From assembly GCA_023053575.1 (NCBI GenBank), contig JAKZAP010000021.1, positions 4,919,790-4,983,789 of the forward strand: 64,000 nt of DNA. Direction: 5' to 3'. Shown here piece after piece: positions 22,638-34,702 of the stretch (positions are counted from its first letter, which is position 1; the number at the start of each line of letters is the position of its first letter). The notes under the pieces were generated by a model that was not told the DNA's origin, did no database searches, and was given only the letters and a program-made list of their open reading frames with translations. Both the position numbers and the translations under genes were made by a program. Origin of the DNA: Branchinecta lynchi (taxonomy: Eukaryota > Arthropoda > Branchiopoda > Anostraca > Branchinectidae).

Positions 22638-24085
22638 AAAACCGGAAAGTTTGTTAAAAGTAATAGTTTTATTTGAAGTTGATTAGACGTTAGATTTAAG
22701 GGTAAGAAGACACGGTGAATCTGTATATGACAATCCTTTTTTGGGATCCCAAAACGTAAGTGGCGGGATACCTATGACATCGTAAAAGTTGTCCGTCTGT
22801 CCATCTGTCCGTCCGTCTGTCCGTCTGTGCGCACTATAACTCTTAAAGGGAATGAGATATTTTGATGAAACTCGGTGTGAGGATTCTTTGGGTCAAGAGT
22901 AAGGTCGAGTTCGTAGATGGGCTCTGTAGCCCTACATGTAGGGGTGGGGGAGGGGGTTTAAATTAAGGGCCAAATGAAATATTTTTAAACAGTCGATTAT
23001 GGGGTAAGAAGACACGCAGAACACGATGGTGAAAACCATTTTGTCAACGGACAAGTAGTTCGCTCGGAATCCGGCCAAAACCGGAAATTTTGTTGAAACT
23101 AAAAGTTTTATTTGAAGTTGATTAGATATTCGATTTAAAGGTAAAAGTACATGCTGAACACGATGGTGAAGTTAGCCCGGAATCGGGCCAAAACAGGAAA
23201 ATCTGTTAAAATTAAAAGTTTTATTTGAAGTTGAATAGTTGTTCGATCTAGGGGTAGGAGGACACACTGAAGACGATGGTGAAAACCATTTTCTCGCCGG
23301 ACAAGTAGTTAGCACAGAATCCGGCCAAAACCGGAAAGTTTGTTGAAAGTAAAAGTTTTATTTGAAGTTGATTAGATATTCGATTTAGAGGTAAGAGTAC
23401 ATGCTGAACACGATGGTGAAGACCATTTTGCGCCGGAAATGTAGTTAGCCCGGAACCGGCCAAAACCAGAAAATCTGTTAAAATTAAAAGTTTTATTTTA
23501 AGTTGATTAGTTGTTTGATTTAGGGGTAGGAGGATATGCCGAAAACGATGGTTAAAACCATTTTCTCGCCGGACAAATAGTTCGCCTGGAATCCGGCCAA
23601 AACCGAAAAGTTTGTTAAAAGTAAAAGTTTTATTTGGAGTTGATTAGATGTTCGATTTAGGGGTACATGCTGAACACTTATGTGAAAATAATTTTCTACC
23701 GGGGCAAGTAGTTCGCGCGGAATCCGGCCAAAAATGGAAAAGTTAAAGTTTTATTTGTAGTTGATTAGATATCCGATTTAGGGGTAAGAAGAGATGCTGA
23801 ATCCGTGTGTGAAAATCATTTTTTACCCGGACATATAGTTCGATCGGAATCCGGCAGGAGCCGGAAAATTTGTTATAAGTTACATTTTTTATTTGAAGTT
23901 GATTAGATGTTCATTAGTGGGGAAAGAAGATACCCTGGGTTCATTTTTGAGCTTTCTTTTTTTCATCTATTTCTGAATTCTAATAGTAAAAATGTACAAG
24001 GAGTCTGGCGAAGACAAGACCCAATTGTCTGGATCAAATATTGAATTTTTGGGATCCCGTCGGAACCTTTGGTCTTGTTTTACAG
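22634..24085 (+). repeat. GGGATCCC composite repeat / satellite array, copy 2
   Basis: Units of 115-138 bp with GAAGTTGATTAGATATTCGA, GAACACGATGGTGAA and GAATCCGGCCAAAACCGGAA recur at about 23116, 23232, 23366, 23500, 23638, 23757 and 23895. Toward the left are TTTTGGGATCCCAAAACGTA (22738), a CCGTCTGT microsatellite and TTTGATGAAACTCGGTGT. The right end is GGGATCCCGTCGGAACCTTT. The reverse arms GAATCCGG / CCGGATTC recur in every unit. Confidence 0.85.
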
Positions 24086-24237
24086 GCACATACAGTTCGT
24101 TCAGAATCCCGTTGAAACAGATAAGGAGATGGTAGTTCGTTCGAAATTGTCTGGATCAAATATTATATATTTGGGATCCCATCGAAACCTTTGTTCTTGT
24201 TCTTCTAATCTTTCATAAGCAGCAAGACCAATGTTGC

Positions 24238-24410
24238 GCTGTAAAAAGTTTCTCCATATAAAGATTAAAGTTAACTGCAGTATTTGCTACTCGGATTCAT
24301 CTGATGTCTATTTAGTATTAATCTTATCTGCATAGAGATAAGAATTATCTGAGTAGCAAATACTGCAGTTAACTTTAATCTTTATACGGAAAAACTTTTT
24401 ACAGTTTGTC
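24238..24410. mobile_element. MITE with ~50-bp inverted ends (CTGTAAAAAGTTT family), copy 1
   Basis: CTGTAAAAAGTTTCTCCATA then TAAAGATTAAAGTTAACTGC is mirrored at the right end up to AACTTTTTACAG. A second, decayed copy lies at 40487-40637. 173 bp, non-coding. Confidence 0.85.
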
Positions 24411-25515
24411 GATGGGATCCCAAAAATCTAATACTATACTTGATCCAGACAATTGGGTCTTGTCTTCGCCAAATCCAGTCTTCGCCAGGCTAATCATCCG
24501 AGAAAACCAAGTTCAGATATATCTCTATAAGCCATATCTATTTTGACGATAATGACCGAAACTTCGTGCTTTACTTTTGCCAAGTTTCCGGTTTCGCCCG
24601 AATTCCGAGCTAACTACTAGTCCAGCAAAAAAAGAAAATTCAGAAACGAATCCAGCGTATCTCCTTATCCATAAGGAACATCTAATGAACTTTAAATAAA
24701 ACTTTGACTTAACAAAAAATTCCAGTTACAATCGGATTCCGGACTAATTATGTCCGGGTAAAAAATGATAGTCATATACAGACTCAGCGTTTCTTCTTAC
24801 CCCTAAATCTGTCATCTAATCAACTTCAGATAAAACTTTTGCTTTTAACAAATTTTCCGGTTTGGCCGGATGCCGGACGAACTAGTTTTGGACGACTTGT
24901 CGGTTTTGGCCGGATTCCAGGCTAACTACTTGTCCAGCAAAAAAATGGTCTTCACCATCGTGTTCATCATGTCTTCCTACCCTTAAATCAAACATTTAAT
25001 CAGCTTCTAATGAAACTTTTACTTTTAACCAACTTTCCGGTTTTTGCCGGATTCCCGACGAACTACTTGTCCGGCGAGAAAATAGATTTCACCATCGTGT
25101 TCAGCATGTCTTCTTACCCCTAAATTGAACATCTAATCAACTTCAAATAAAACTTTACTTTTAACAAACTTTCCGGTTTTTGGCGGATTCCGGGCGATCT
25201 ACTTGTCCGATGACAAAATGGTTTTCACCATCGTGTTCAAAATGTCTTCTTACCCCATAATTGACTATCACATTATCTCTTTAAAAATATTTCACTTGCC
25301 ACTTAATTTAAACTCCCTCCCCCTCCCCTAAATGTTGGGCTACAAGAAGCCCATCTACGAACTCGACTTACTCTTGACCCAAAGAGTCCACAAACAAAGT
25401 TTCATCAAAATATATCATTCCCTTCGGGAGTCACAGCGCGCAGACGGACAGACAGACAGACGGACAACTTTTGCGATGTCATAGGTATCCCTCCACTTAC
25501 GTTTTGGGATCTCAA
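24411..25515 (-). repeat. GGGATCCC composite repeat, copy 3
   Basis: Reverse orientation relative to copy 2: GATGGGATCCCAAAAATCTA at the left, 115-138 bp units, then TTTCATCAAAATATATC, CAGACAGACAGACGGAC and CCTCCACTTACGTTTTGGGA at the right. With copy 2 and the MITE between, it forms a large imperfect inverted arrangement. Confidence 0.8.
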
Positions 25516-26087
25516 AAACCCGCTTTTACTCTTCTTTACCTATTGCGTTATCTCTATTCACGTAAAAATACATAGCGCGATTAATAACCTAAAATCTTTT
25601 CGCACTCCCATAATTTATAAACAATATTCGAGGGATTGCCCACTGTTGGGTTTTAATCCACAGCAAGCACCCGGTGCCACAACCAACTAACACCAGCCGA
25701 CACCGCTTACCACATATTATAACATTAAAATCAGCAAGTATACTAGCATTAAACTTACAACTGTACAGCACAATATTTCGATCTTCACTAATTGAAGTCG
25801 GTCAGTTGAATATCACCCAAGAGTTCAGCAACTAAAAAACAACTGAGCGAACAAAGCAACTATGCCAACCCTCTTCCAAGAAAATTCACTCCAAGAAAGT
25901 TGTTCTTCTTTTCTTCGTTAAACAGATATGGTTGGCATTAAAACTAGCGCCACAAATACAGCAGCTAATTATACAAGCACGCGCTAGCGAATGGCATAAA
26001 GGCTCTTGCTAATGTGATCGAATCGCCGCTAGATGCCGTCTAAAGTAAGTTAGACACAAAAAGAAACCTGATGCAACAACAGCGCTG

Positions 26088-26280
26088 CCCGAGGGTTGGT
26101 CACCAAGAACCAGGGTGTACGAGTTACTTCAGGATACTTTGGGTTACTCAGGGTTACTTTGGGTTACTTTTGATTACATTGGGTTACTTTGGGTTACATT
26201 GGGTTACTTTGAGATACTTTTTGGTTACTTTCCAGGGTGTACAAAGTCACTTTTGGTGACTAACCCTCGGACCAACCCTG
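26088..26280. mobile_element. Small TIR element with GGGTTACTTT minisatellite core
   Basis: CCGAGGGTTGGTCACCA..CCAGGGTGTAC at the left and GTACAAAGTCAC..GGTGACTAACCCTCGG at the right are inverted repeats. The core (26130-26235) is about ten copies of an 11-base GGGTTACTTTG unit. Confidence 0.7.
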
Positions 26281-26779
26281 GGCGCTGCCTATCATTGCAA
26301 ATTAAAACAAACCTATCAACAGGACACTGTATTAGATGGCATCCACAATATATGACGGTGTTTCACTATCAGTTCCACTATAGTAGAATCGCAAGACTTA
26401 ATTACCGCTTTGCCACACACATTTTTAGTTCCAAACCTATTTCATCCCCCACTAGTATATCGCCGGGAATCCGGCCAAAACCGAAAAGTAAGTAAGTAAG
26501 GAAGTAATTAATAGTAAGTAATTTATTTATGACCCGACTTTTTGAAAAGCGGAGTAAATGAAGAAAATAAACAAAATACATAAACACACAGAATAAGACA
26601 CTTAATTTTCAATCTTCGGTCAGGAAGCAGTGGATGACGTCGTGCGCTGGTCGGGCCCTGTTGTCCATGATTTTTGAAAGCCATGAGGAAACATACAAAA
26701 GGGTAACACTTGCATCTTGAATTTTGACCTTCTCCGTCAATGTATGGTTATGACATAGTTTCGACAAGTTTGTTAAAAA

Positions 26780-27122
26780 TAAGTTTTATTTGAATTTAAT
26801 GTTCGATTTAGCGGTAAAGGCATGCTGAACACTTGTGTGACACAAATTTTGTACCCGAACTCTTCTCCCGGAATCCGGCCGGAAAATTCGCCGAAGTAAG
26901 ACATAATCGTTTCGATCAGCTTATACGAGTAAACACACATGCTGAATCCATATCTGAACTTGGTTGTCTTAGATGATCATTAATTTGGCCTTGCTCTGTT
27001 TCTAAATTTTAAAAGTAAAAATGTCCAAAAACAAGGCGAACACTGGATCCGGCGAAAATAAAACCTAATTGTCTACATGAGATATTCAATTTTTCGGATC
27101 CTATCGGAACCTTTGGTCTTGC
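26780..27122 (+). repeat. GGGATCCC composite repeat, fragment
   Basis: Contains the satellite unit (TTCGATTTAGCGGTAAAGGC, GAATCCGGCC) and a terminal block CGGATCCTATCGGAACCTTT then GGTCTTG. Confidence 0.65.
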
Positions 27123-27648
27123 GTGTCTGTTGGTATTTATTTTCCATGTGTTTGCCATGGTCGTCGGCTCTTAATAAAAAAAATAAAATCTTACTATAGT
27201 GTTAACTAAGTCAAACTAATACAAGCAAAATGGTCGAAGATAATTATTATCATAAATCGCTTCCTACTTTATTTTTACTTTTCGTCTATACTTTTTTTAT
27301 TTCCATGGGTTAATTTGGTCTAGCAAGAACAAATAAGCACAACAACCTCCGTCTCCCTGTCCCTCTAATACGACCATGCGGAGTCGAATATACCCCTATA
27401 CCCTGCCCAATGCAAAATAGCGGAGGGTAGGAGCGGCGGAACGTCACAATTCGTTACCTCTAAAAACAGCTATATCGCAGTAGAGCCCCGGAGAAGAAAT
27501 TTCACGAGTAAGAGCAGTTGGGTTGTCTGCAGACGTCACATGTGACGCTCTGCAGAGCGGGTCACGCACGCCTGTACAGTTTCCTCTGACATGCACAGCG
27601 GCGAAGACGGAAGTAGACGGGCATGAAATCAAAGCACAGCAAGTACCT

Positions 27649-27959
27649 CTACCCGATGAAAAATTTATATCAGAATAGTAGTCTGAATTTGTACGAAAAA
27701 GTAGCATGGAGCACTAGCTGATGCTACTACATGCTTCTACTTCAAGGCTACCGTGTTACTGCATTCTGCTACATGCTACTATTAGCAAGACTGGATGCTC
27801 CTAGAGCAAGACAGGATGATACTGGATACTACTGCTTAAGATTGGCCCAATCTGAGGCACATTAAATGATAGTATTCTTTACTATTGCATATCACTAGAT
27901 GCAGCTTTTTCGTACCACTATCATACAACTACGCAGGCTACACATTTTTCGTCGGGTAG
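27649..27959. mobile_element. TIR element CTACCCGATGAAAAAT, copy 1
   Basis: Ends CTACCCGATGAAAAATTTAT and ACATTTTTCGTCGGGTAG are inverted. The interior is rich in CTACTACATGCT-type steps. A reverse copy is at 46423-46724. Confidence 0.85.
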
Positions 27960-28440
27960 CTCTGCTCAGTTTTGTCGGGGTATCCTTAGTCTGTGCGCGG
28001 GAACAAAGACGGAGGTTCTATTGGCTTATTTGTTCTTGGTTTTGGTTTCAGCAAGTATTTATTGTGGACAAGAAGCCCGAAGGGCCATACGGAGCCTTAT
28101 GCCCGGGCCCTACTATAGTGACACCTAATAATAACGCCGGTAATAAGGCCGTCTTACGGTCGAAACTGGGAGGAAAAGACGCTGAAAACGTAAGGTTGTC
28201 GAGATGGAAAGATCCATCTCCGCCATTTTGAAACGTATCTTTCGAGTGTTTTGACCAATCACAGACCAGAGTCGCTGATTTTAGCCAGTTTTGTTTACGT
28301 TTGAGTGATGATGGTCAGGGGCGTCGCAAGGGGGGGGGTGCGGGGGGTGCAGCACCCCCCACCTTTTTGAGATTCGCTAAAGTTTTGGGCCAAAGGCCCA
28401 AAATTCTACTAAAATTGTTCAGAATTTTTTCGCTAGCAGA

Positions 28441-30290
28441 ACTGTTCGTTATAATAAATAAATAAATAAATAAATTTATTTGCGCTAAAAAGCCACAAGG
28501 GCCATGGCAAATACAAAATAATAACAACAAAACAACAACAAGAACAAACCTACAAAAAACCTTCCCGATATGACAGAGCGATCCGAAGGAATCTTTCAAA
28601 TCTCTTTAAATCCCCAAAATGTTTACTTTTTAATTTTCTAACAAGTTCCTCCCTCGAGAAAAAACCCACCCTAAAAAATTCCTCCCTTAGATACCTTAAA
28701 CCCTCACAATCACAAATAAAATGCTCTACATCTTCATCAATCATCCCGCACAAAGGGCAGAAATAAGGACCAGACGAAACTCATATTTCCCAATATATTT
28801 TCTTCTTTGGCCAAAAGGCAAACAATCTCCTCTCAGACTAATTAAACATTTCAATTCTTCTGGAGATAACCCCGACTTAAAATAAATTTCTTCGCCCCAT
28901 GCCTCCTTAACCCTATTGTAGAGACTCAGGGACCCAGGAATCCATACCTTACAACCCCACGCCTGCAACTCCTGGTCCTTTAATACTCTTTGGACTTCTT
29001 TCGCGACCTCACCTACCTCTAGCTGAACCCCCTTCCCCTCGTTCCACCTACCTGACAGTCCACACTCATTCAAAATAGTCTTAATTTGGCCAGGCCAAGT
29101 ACCCTCACGTTCATCCTTTAGTGCCTCCAGGTATGCCGCTTTGGTCAACCGTACCCGAGGAAGCGTAAGGATTTTTTCCCAAAATTTAACCATACGAACT
29201 AAACGAACACTACGAAGACTAGTAAGGCCTAAATCTCCCTTCAAAACTAAACTATTTAAAGTAATATTTACCCCTAGAACTCTTTTAAAATACTTAAGCT
29301 GTACTGCTTCAAGCTTATCCCCCTGAATAAAACCCCATATTTCAGATCCATAATGCATTGCTGACGCTACTTTCGTAGCAAACACCTGCTTGTGAAATTT
29401 AACATCCTTTAGTGCTATTAACGGACTTCTAAGAATAAGATTAGCACATCGACTACCCTTCACTACACAACGCTCAACATGCTTCCCAAATCGACCCTTT
29501 GCAGAAAGTTTAACTCCGAAATAAATAAACTCCTCCTTAATTTCTAACTCCTTACCACCAAAATTTACTTTATCAATAGCTGCTATTTTCCCCCCTTTAC
29601 GAAAAACCATCACCACTGACTTTGAAGCATTCAATTCCAATTCTTTGATTGAAAGATAATCCGTCACCAAATTTAGAAGCTTCTGTAGGTTATCACGTGA
29701 ACCAGCCACCAATGCTACGTCGTCGGCAAAAAGAAGTATGCAAAGGCGAAAAATATCAACAGAAAGCATAGGAGCTTGTCCATCCCGCATATAAGAATCT
29801 AAATCATTAATATAAAGTGAAAATAGTTTAGGCGACAAAGTGCAACCTTGTTTTAAACCCATTTTCGAAGAAAAAACCTTCGAAAATTTCCCAGCAACCC
29901 GAACTACAAGTCTTACACTGGAGTAAAGCTCCACCAAAATTAATACAAACCAAGCAGGAAGGCCCAAATCAAGCAGAGACTTCACTAGAAGCCTCCGGTT
30001 TACATTGTCGAAAGCACCTTTAAGGTCCAAAAAAGCCACATAAAACCTTGCACCCCGTGCCTTAGTATACTTCCTAGCTAACACATTTAAAACAAAAATT
30101 TGGTCCAAAGTAGAATAACCTTCTCTGAACCCTGCCTGAACTGGACTAAGCTTCTCTGCCTTTTCTAGCCAATTTTTTAGCCTAAAATCAAGCACCTTGC
30201 AGAAAATCTTACTAACTGCGTTTGCTAGGTGAATAACTCTATAATTATCATGCCTTGTCCTGTCCCCCTTTTTAAATAATATATTTACGG
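28441..30290 (-). mobile_element. 5'-truncated LINE with RT and zf-RVT, inserted in the hAT
   Basis: Minus-strand ORF from about 30285: ILFKKGDRTRHDNYRVIHLA, QAGFREGYSTLDQ, FLDLKGAFDNVNRR, GLKQGCTLSPKLFSLYIND, the catalytic LLFADDVALVAGS box, ELNASKSVVMVF and a long C-terminal domain. A frameshift near 28770 separates it from the zinc knuckle CGMIDEDVEHFICDC (28550-28753). The UTR has GCCATGGCCCTTGTGG and a TTTA tetranucleotide tail (28445-28475). APE/ORF1 parts are missing. Clade not assigned. Confidence 0.9.
28741..30285 (-). pseudogene. LINE reverse transcriptase, 5'-truncated
   Basis: About 500 residues of continuous RT and C-terminal domain with an intact FADD box. It opens without a proper start because the element is 5' truncated, and ends by a frameshift just before the zinc knuckle. 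The same C-terminal region at 36915-37877 reads through that point in one frame, which locates the lesion. Confidence 0.9.
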
Positions 30291-31821
30291 GGATTCGGTA
30301 GTTATACAGAATCCTAAATAGGCTATCTGTACAAATTTCTTCGGTATAATGATCGGGATTCGGTATAATTGCCAGTATTCGGTAGTTATTGTTCGTATTG
30401 TAGTATTGTTCGATATTTTTTCGATAGCAGAACTGTTCGTTATATTTATGGGGATTCGGTAGTTACACCGAATCTCTTCGGTATAATGATCGGATTCGGT
30501 ATAATTGCCAGTATCCGGTAGTTATCACAAATTTGGTGAGAGAATTTACTGAAATTATTTGGTAATTTTTCGATGCCGGAACTATTCGGTATACTTATGG
30601 AGATTCCGTTATTACACAGAATCCCAAATAAGCTATTGGCTCGAAAGGTATCACGATTGGGATTCGGTAATTTATTCAGTATAATTTCCAGGATTGGGAA
30701 GTTAACCACGAATCCTGACTTTGTTCCAATTTTGACGAAAGTATACCGAATATGAATATTGTTCGGTATTTTCGATACCAAAACAATTCGGTATAATAAC
30801 CGGGATACGGTAGTTATACAGAATCCCGAACATGCTCTCGGTCTAAACTTATTCGGTATAATAACTGGGATTCGGTGACTTATTCGTTACAATAGCCAAG
30901 ATTCGGAAGTTACCACGAACCTCGAAACTCAGAAGAGGTCGAGTGAAGCACTGGTCGCAGACAAAAGGGATGATCTGTGATATCATCGATAGTCATTACT
31001 TTTATTTTGGATCTCAAAAAGAATATCTAATCATAAATATTTCGAAAATTCCGCCTGCAGCACGTTTCGTAATATTCTCTATTTTGTGGAAGCGCGCGTC
31101 ATTTGACTGGCTTTTCGAAACATTAAAAAGCTAGAATTTGGATAGAAATTAAATTTAGCAAGAACAAGCAAACAAAAATTTCGCTTGCGGCGCTCACTTT
31201 ATGTGATTATAGGTAGTATATTGACTAGACTACAGTTGCTGCTGCTGCCGGAACGTCGCTCCATCCGGTTTTCTTTATAGAGTGTCGGTATTTAATCTGC
31301 GGTAAAGGATAGAATTTGTAAGAGAAGCAGTTAAATTTTCGCCTTCAAAAAAAAAATAATGGATTTCGAAAAATTTCGCCTGCGGCGCTCGATGTGATTT
31401 TCTATTGACTATAATATGTAGTAGCTGTTACTGCAATCATACCCGGCACTATGTTGTCCATGTGCGCTTCGCCAAAACAGCGCCTAATAGCTGGCTTATC
31501 GTCGTTCATGCTGCCTTATATTGTTACTCTTCCTCCGGAATCGTTTCTGTCCCGTAATTAAAGCTCGAATTCCTAGTTCTAGGATTCGGTAATATTTTTG
31601 AAAGATTCGGTAAAATTTTGGCTCTGCACCCCCCCCCCCCCCCCCACCGAAAATGCACTTGCAACGCCCCTGATGATGGTATATGATGTCTTGAATTTCT
31701 TCGTTGCAGGTATGACCAGGATGAAACGTAAGAGTGGGTAATAACCAAATTAACGAACCAAATTACGTGCAGGTGTGACTGAATGTGTCCCGGGCATTAG
31801 GTTAGGGCCCTTTGATTTAAA

Positions 31822-32125
31822 GAGAGTGTTCCACCCTACCAACAATAGTTACTATTAGTTACTATTTCCGTTCCATCCTCACGAAAAGTTACTACGCTGA
31901 CCGTTCCAACGTTGTCGGAATAGTAACTAATAGTTACTATTTGCTTACCATGCTCGGGAGCGTAGTAAGCGTAGTAACTACGCATCTCTGTAACGTGATT
32001 GGTCGGATTCGCCCCTTGCGTGAGAGCCTGCTGGAAAATAGAAAAATCGTTCCAGCCTTGACGGCAAAAAAACAGAATTCGTGACGTCATGCGTAGTAAC
32101 TACGGTAAGTAGGATGGAACACGCT
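31822..32125. mobile_element. TIR element AGTGTTCCACCCTAC with internal GTAACTA palindromes
   Basis: AGAGTGTTCCACCCTACC (31822) and GTAGGATGGAACACGCT (32108) are inverted. Inside, AATAGTTACTATTAGTTACT and GGAATAGTAACTAATAGTTA form further inverted pairs. It abuts or replaces the left end of the next element. Confidence 0.7.
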
Positions 32126-32562
32126 CCTAGTAACCCATCACTTATTCACTTAAATTGGCTTAAAGACCCGCTGAAAATGCGTTGCTTCGTTGTTCCGCTA
32201 TTTAAGAGAATCGATTTTCAAATAGTGGAATTTCCGTATGATATTGTGGTACCTCTATGCGCTTGTATTTTTTGTTGTATGCCTTACGGGAAAGATGTAC
32301 GTTTTTTTGTTTGTTTTTTCAAGCACTATATAGGTAGTTTTCACCAATCCTACCACTGCCCACTGAAAAGCCGCGTTTGTGTGGAGATTAAAATTCCCCG
32401 CGTCATAGTAGAATTTACGCTGTGGGGACGGCCTCAGATAATCTGAACGTCATAATTAAAGCAGATAGTGGAAAATGAAAAAATCCATTTGCAGAATCCA
32501 GATAATTCAGTGTATTCAGTTAAGTGACACAAAAATAAGTTGGCTTTTCAGTTAAACTTTAA
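32126..32562. mobile_element. TIR element, family TTTAAAGTTTAAC, copy B (left end lost)
   Basis: Homologous throughout to 57284-57750 (reverse) and partly to 13364-13720. The right end TTTTCAGTTAAACTTTA is intact; the first ~40 bases are replaced by the element at 31822-32125. Confidence 0.8.
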
Positions 32563-32720
32563 TAATATAAAGATATCGTTAATTAGGGTAATGTGTGCAC
32601 TGGCATGTCTGTTGGGCTTATTCAGTCCATACGACGTTGTCATTCTAATAAAATACGTACTTACCCACTTGTTTTTTAAATATTTGTATAGTTAAATTAT
32701 TTGTTAGTTTGTACTTCCAG

Positions 32721-32875
32721 ATATCAGATCCGAATGACAGACGTTACGAGCCACCCATCCCTGTGACTGAAGCTGGAACCACGGATGAAAATAACAAAAA
32801 TCTCGACTATGACTTTCGCATCAATCCCAAACGTAAAGGATTTCAAGTTGTTAGGAAGACCAACGGTGACATTTT
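32721..32875 (+). CDS. GH31 alpha-glucosidase, exon 3: N-terminal beta domain
   Basis: Acceptor TTCCAG ends at 32720; donor GTGAGT starts at 32876. Entry phase is 0 and exit phase is 2, matching both neighbours. It encodes ISDPNDRRYEPPIPV, which joins RLRIK of exon 2 in the pattern of animal GH31 enzymes (a strand ending in a hydrophobic pair, an acidic turn, then RYE.P.P). It closes with DYDFRINPKRKGFQVVRKTN, where family members have a strand reading FG(V/I)Q(V/I).R. The intron before it is the largest in the window (13.7 kb). Confidence 0.9.
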
Positions 32876-33476
32876 GTGAGTATGGGGTATTTCAGTTTGA
32901 TTTCAGTTCAATTTTTTCAGAAAAAAAAGTTTATGTTGTAACTTGCTTTAAGAGAGCACTTGCAGTAATGGGTAACGGTATTGAATAATAGGTTACAAAA
33001 CAAGAAGAAAATAAAAAAAATAAGCCAGGCAAAGAAAATTTATAGAACTAGTTTGGTCGATTTTTTTTAAATAAGGAATTCTTTAGTTTATTTGTAAACA
33101 TTGAAATGCTTTTAGCAGCTTTCACCTTAGGCTACTGGCAGAAATTCCTGAATTTGAAATTTTGAGAAAATAAGTAAATAAGTTTCGAGTCCTTTTCGGC
33201 TCTGAATGGCTCTGAATGCCTGCCAGATGGAAATGTGTCCCGTTACGTTAAATTTCGTACCACTAAAATTTTTGACTGTTTTTGACCTGAATTGCAATCG
33301 AAAGTTCACTGAAAAAACGTAAGGCGAAGCTTTCGAGTAGGTTATGGTGCTTGACTGTCAAACTAGGCTCAGCCGAAAAAGCGCTAAAAGTCGTAGGAAC
33401 AAATGAAACAGTGGCGAACGGCGGTGATATCTAGTGCTTTAATTCCACAAGGGAGCTAGGTACGTCTATAATTAAT

Positions 33477-34030
33477 TCCGGACTAATTATATCTCCGAGT
33501 AAAAAATGATTGTCATATACAGACTCAACCTCTCTTCTTACCCCTATATCTGTCATCTAATCAAACCTTTGCTTATAACAAATTTTCCGGTTTTTGCCGG
33601 ATTCCGGGGCGAACTAGTTGTCCGGCGAGAAAATGGTTTGCATCGTCGTGTTCAGCATGTCCTTTTACCTCTAAATCGAACGTTTAATCAACTTCAAATG
33701 AAACTTCTACTTTTAACAAACTTTCCGGTTTTCGCCGGATTCCGGACGAACTAATTGTTTGGCGAGAAAATGGTTTTCACCATCGTGTTCAACATGCCTT
33801 CCTACCCCATAATCGACTATCACATTAGCTGTTTAGCCCACCCCGAAATGTAGGGCTACAAAGCCCATCTACGAACTTCGCCTTACCCTTGATCAATGAA
33901 TCCTTACACCAAGTTTCATAAAAATGTCTCACTCCGTTCGAGAGTTATCGTGCTCACAGACAGACGGACAGACGGTCATTTTTGCGATGTCATAGGTATA
34001 CCTCCACTTACGTTTTGGGATCCCAAAAAC
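33477..34030 (-). repeat. GGGATCCC composite repeat, copy 4 (partial)
   Basis: Two to three 130-bp units (GGTTTTTGCCGGATTCCGG, ATCAACTTCAAATGAAACTT), then CACAGACAGACGGACAGACG and CCTCCACTTACGTTTTGGGA. The CGAAACCTTTGG end is missing. Confidence 0.75.
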
Positions 34031-34272
34031 AGCTTACTTCCTGGTTTTAAACTAGTGTGCTAACTAACCCAGTGTGCTCTTCTAGACACACCACAACCTA
34101 CAGCTAAGTTCTGGGCCCACTATACAAAAAAAATTCCCAAAATACAGAGTGTTGACAAGCAAACAGCAGTCATTCACAATACGTAGCCTACATTTAACTT
34201 TGAAAAATTCATTTTTGTCTTCCAGAACTTCCAGATACTCAACATCCTCCATTTTTGAAAGGAACCACAGGC

Positions 34273-34650
34273 CAATGAATGAATGAATTTATGACGCACT
34301 GCCCAAGGGCGTAAGTGCAGTAAAAAAGGATAAAGAAATATAAAATAATCGCAAAACACTCAATAAATATTTTACATACAGGTTCACTAATTTAGAATCA
34401 CGTTGATGGGGTCGTGGACAGTTAATTTTCCAATCGGAGAACACGAATTAGAGGAGAGGGCTTCAAGCGTCAACAATGGGTCGGAAATTAACAAACGGCG
34501 GATCAGGTAGCGTATGCGTCGAAGGTCCTTTCTTCTGAGTATAGAGTGTAATTCAGCAAGGAAGTTAACATACGGTGCGCAAAAGGCAGTATATAACTTC
34601 CCAAGCCCAGGTCTGCTATACCTCGAACGGTTCGGCACAATTTTGCAGTA
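34273..34650 (-). mobile_element. LINE 3' end with TTCA tail
   Basis: The minus strand shows a short basic ORF end (LLNYTLYSEERTFDAYAT-type frame and an overlapping RRKDLRRIRYLIRRLL frame) ahead of a UTR with ACGCCCTTGGGCAGTGCG and a TTCA tetranucleotide tail (34273-34286). RT is not visible; assignment rests on the tail and UTR position. Confidence 0.5.
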
Positions 34651-34702
34651 ACCATGTCTAATTCCTTCAGCGGCTGATTTAACTGTTTCCTTGCAAATCT
34701 AG

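Larger units (their letters stand above)
28316..31672. mobile_element. hAT element, 8-bp target duplication ATGATGGT, carrying a LINE
   Basis: Left end CAGGGGCGTCGCAAGGGGGG and right end CACTTGCAACGCCCCTG are inverted. Direct repeats ATGATGGT flank it at 28308-28315 and 31673-31680. The interior right of the LINE is a ~155-bp tandem array of GGGGATTCGGTAGTTATACA units (30291, 30449, 30600, 30803). No transposase is recognised; probably non-autonomous. Confidence 0.92.
19029..32720 (+). other. Intron 2 of the GH31 gene
   Basis: GTAGGG to TTCCAG, 13.7 kb. It contains the Penelope-like palindrome, a LINE tail (21380-21900), composite satellite arrays (22.6-25.5 kb), a short TIR element (26088-26280), a paired TIR element (27649-27959), the hAT with its LINE insert (28316-31672) and two more inverted-repeat elements (31822-32562). 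21960-22380, 25515-26087 and 27125-27640 show nothing recognisable. Confidence 0.8.

Noticed and set aside
22634..25515. Helitron with GGGATCCC ends
   Set aside because: Internal tandem repeats would fit a non-autonomous Helitron, but I see neither a 5' TC / 3' CTRR pair with a terminal hairpin nor insertion between A and T.
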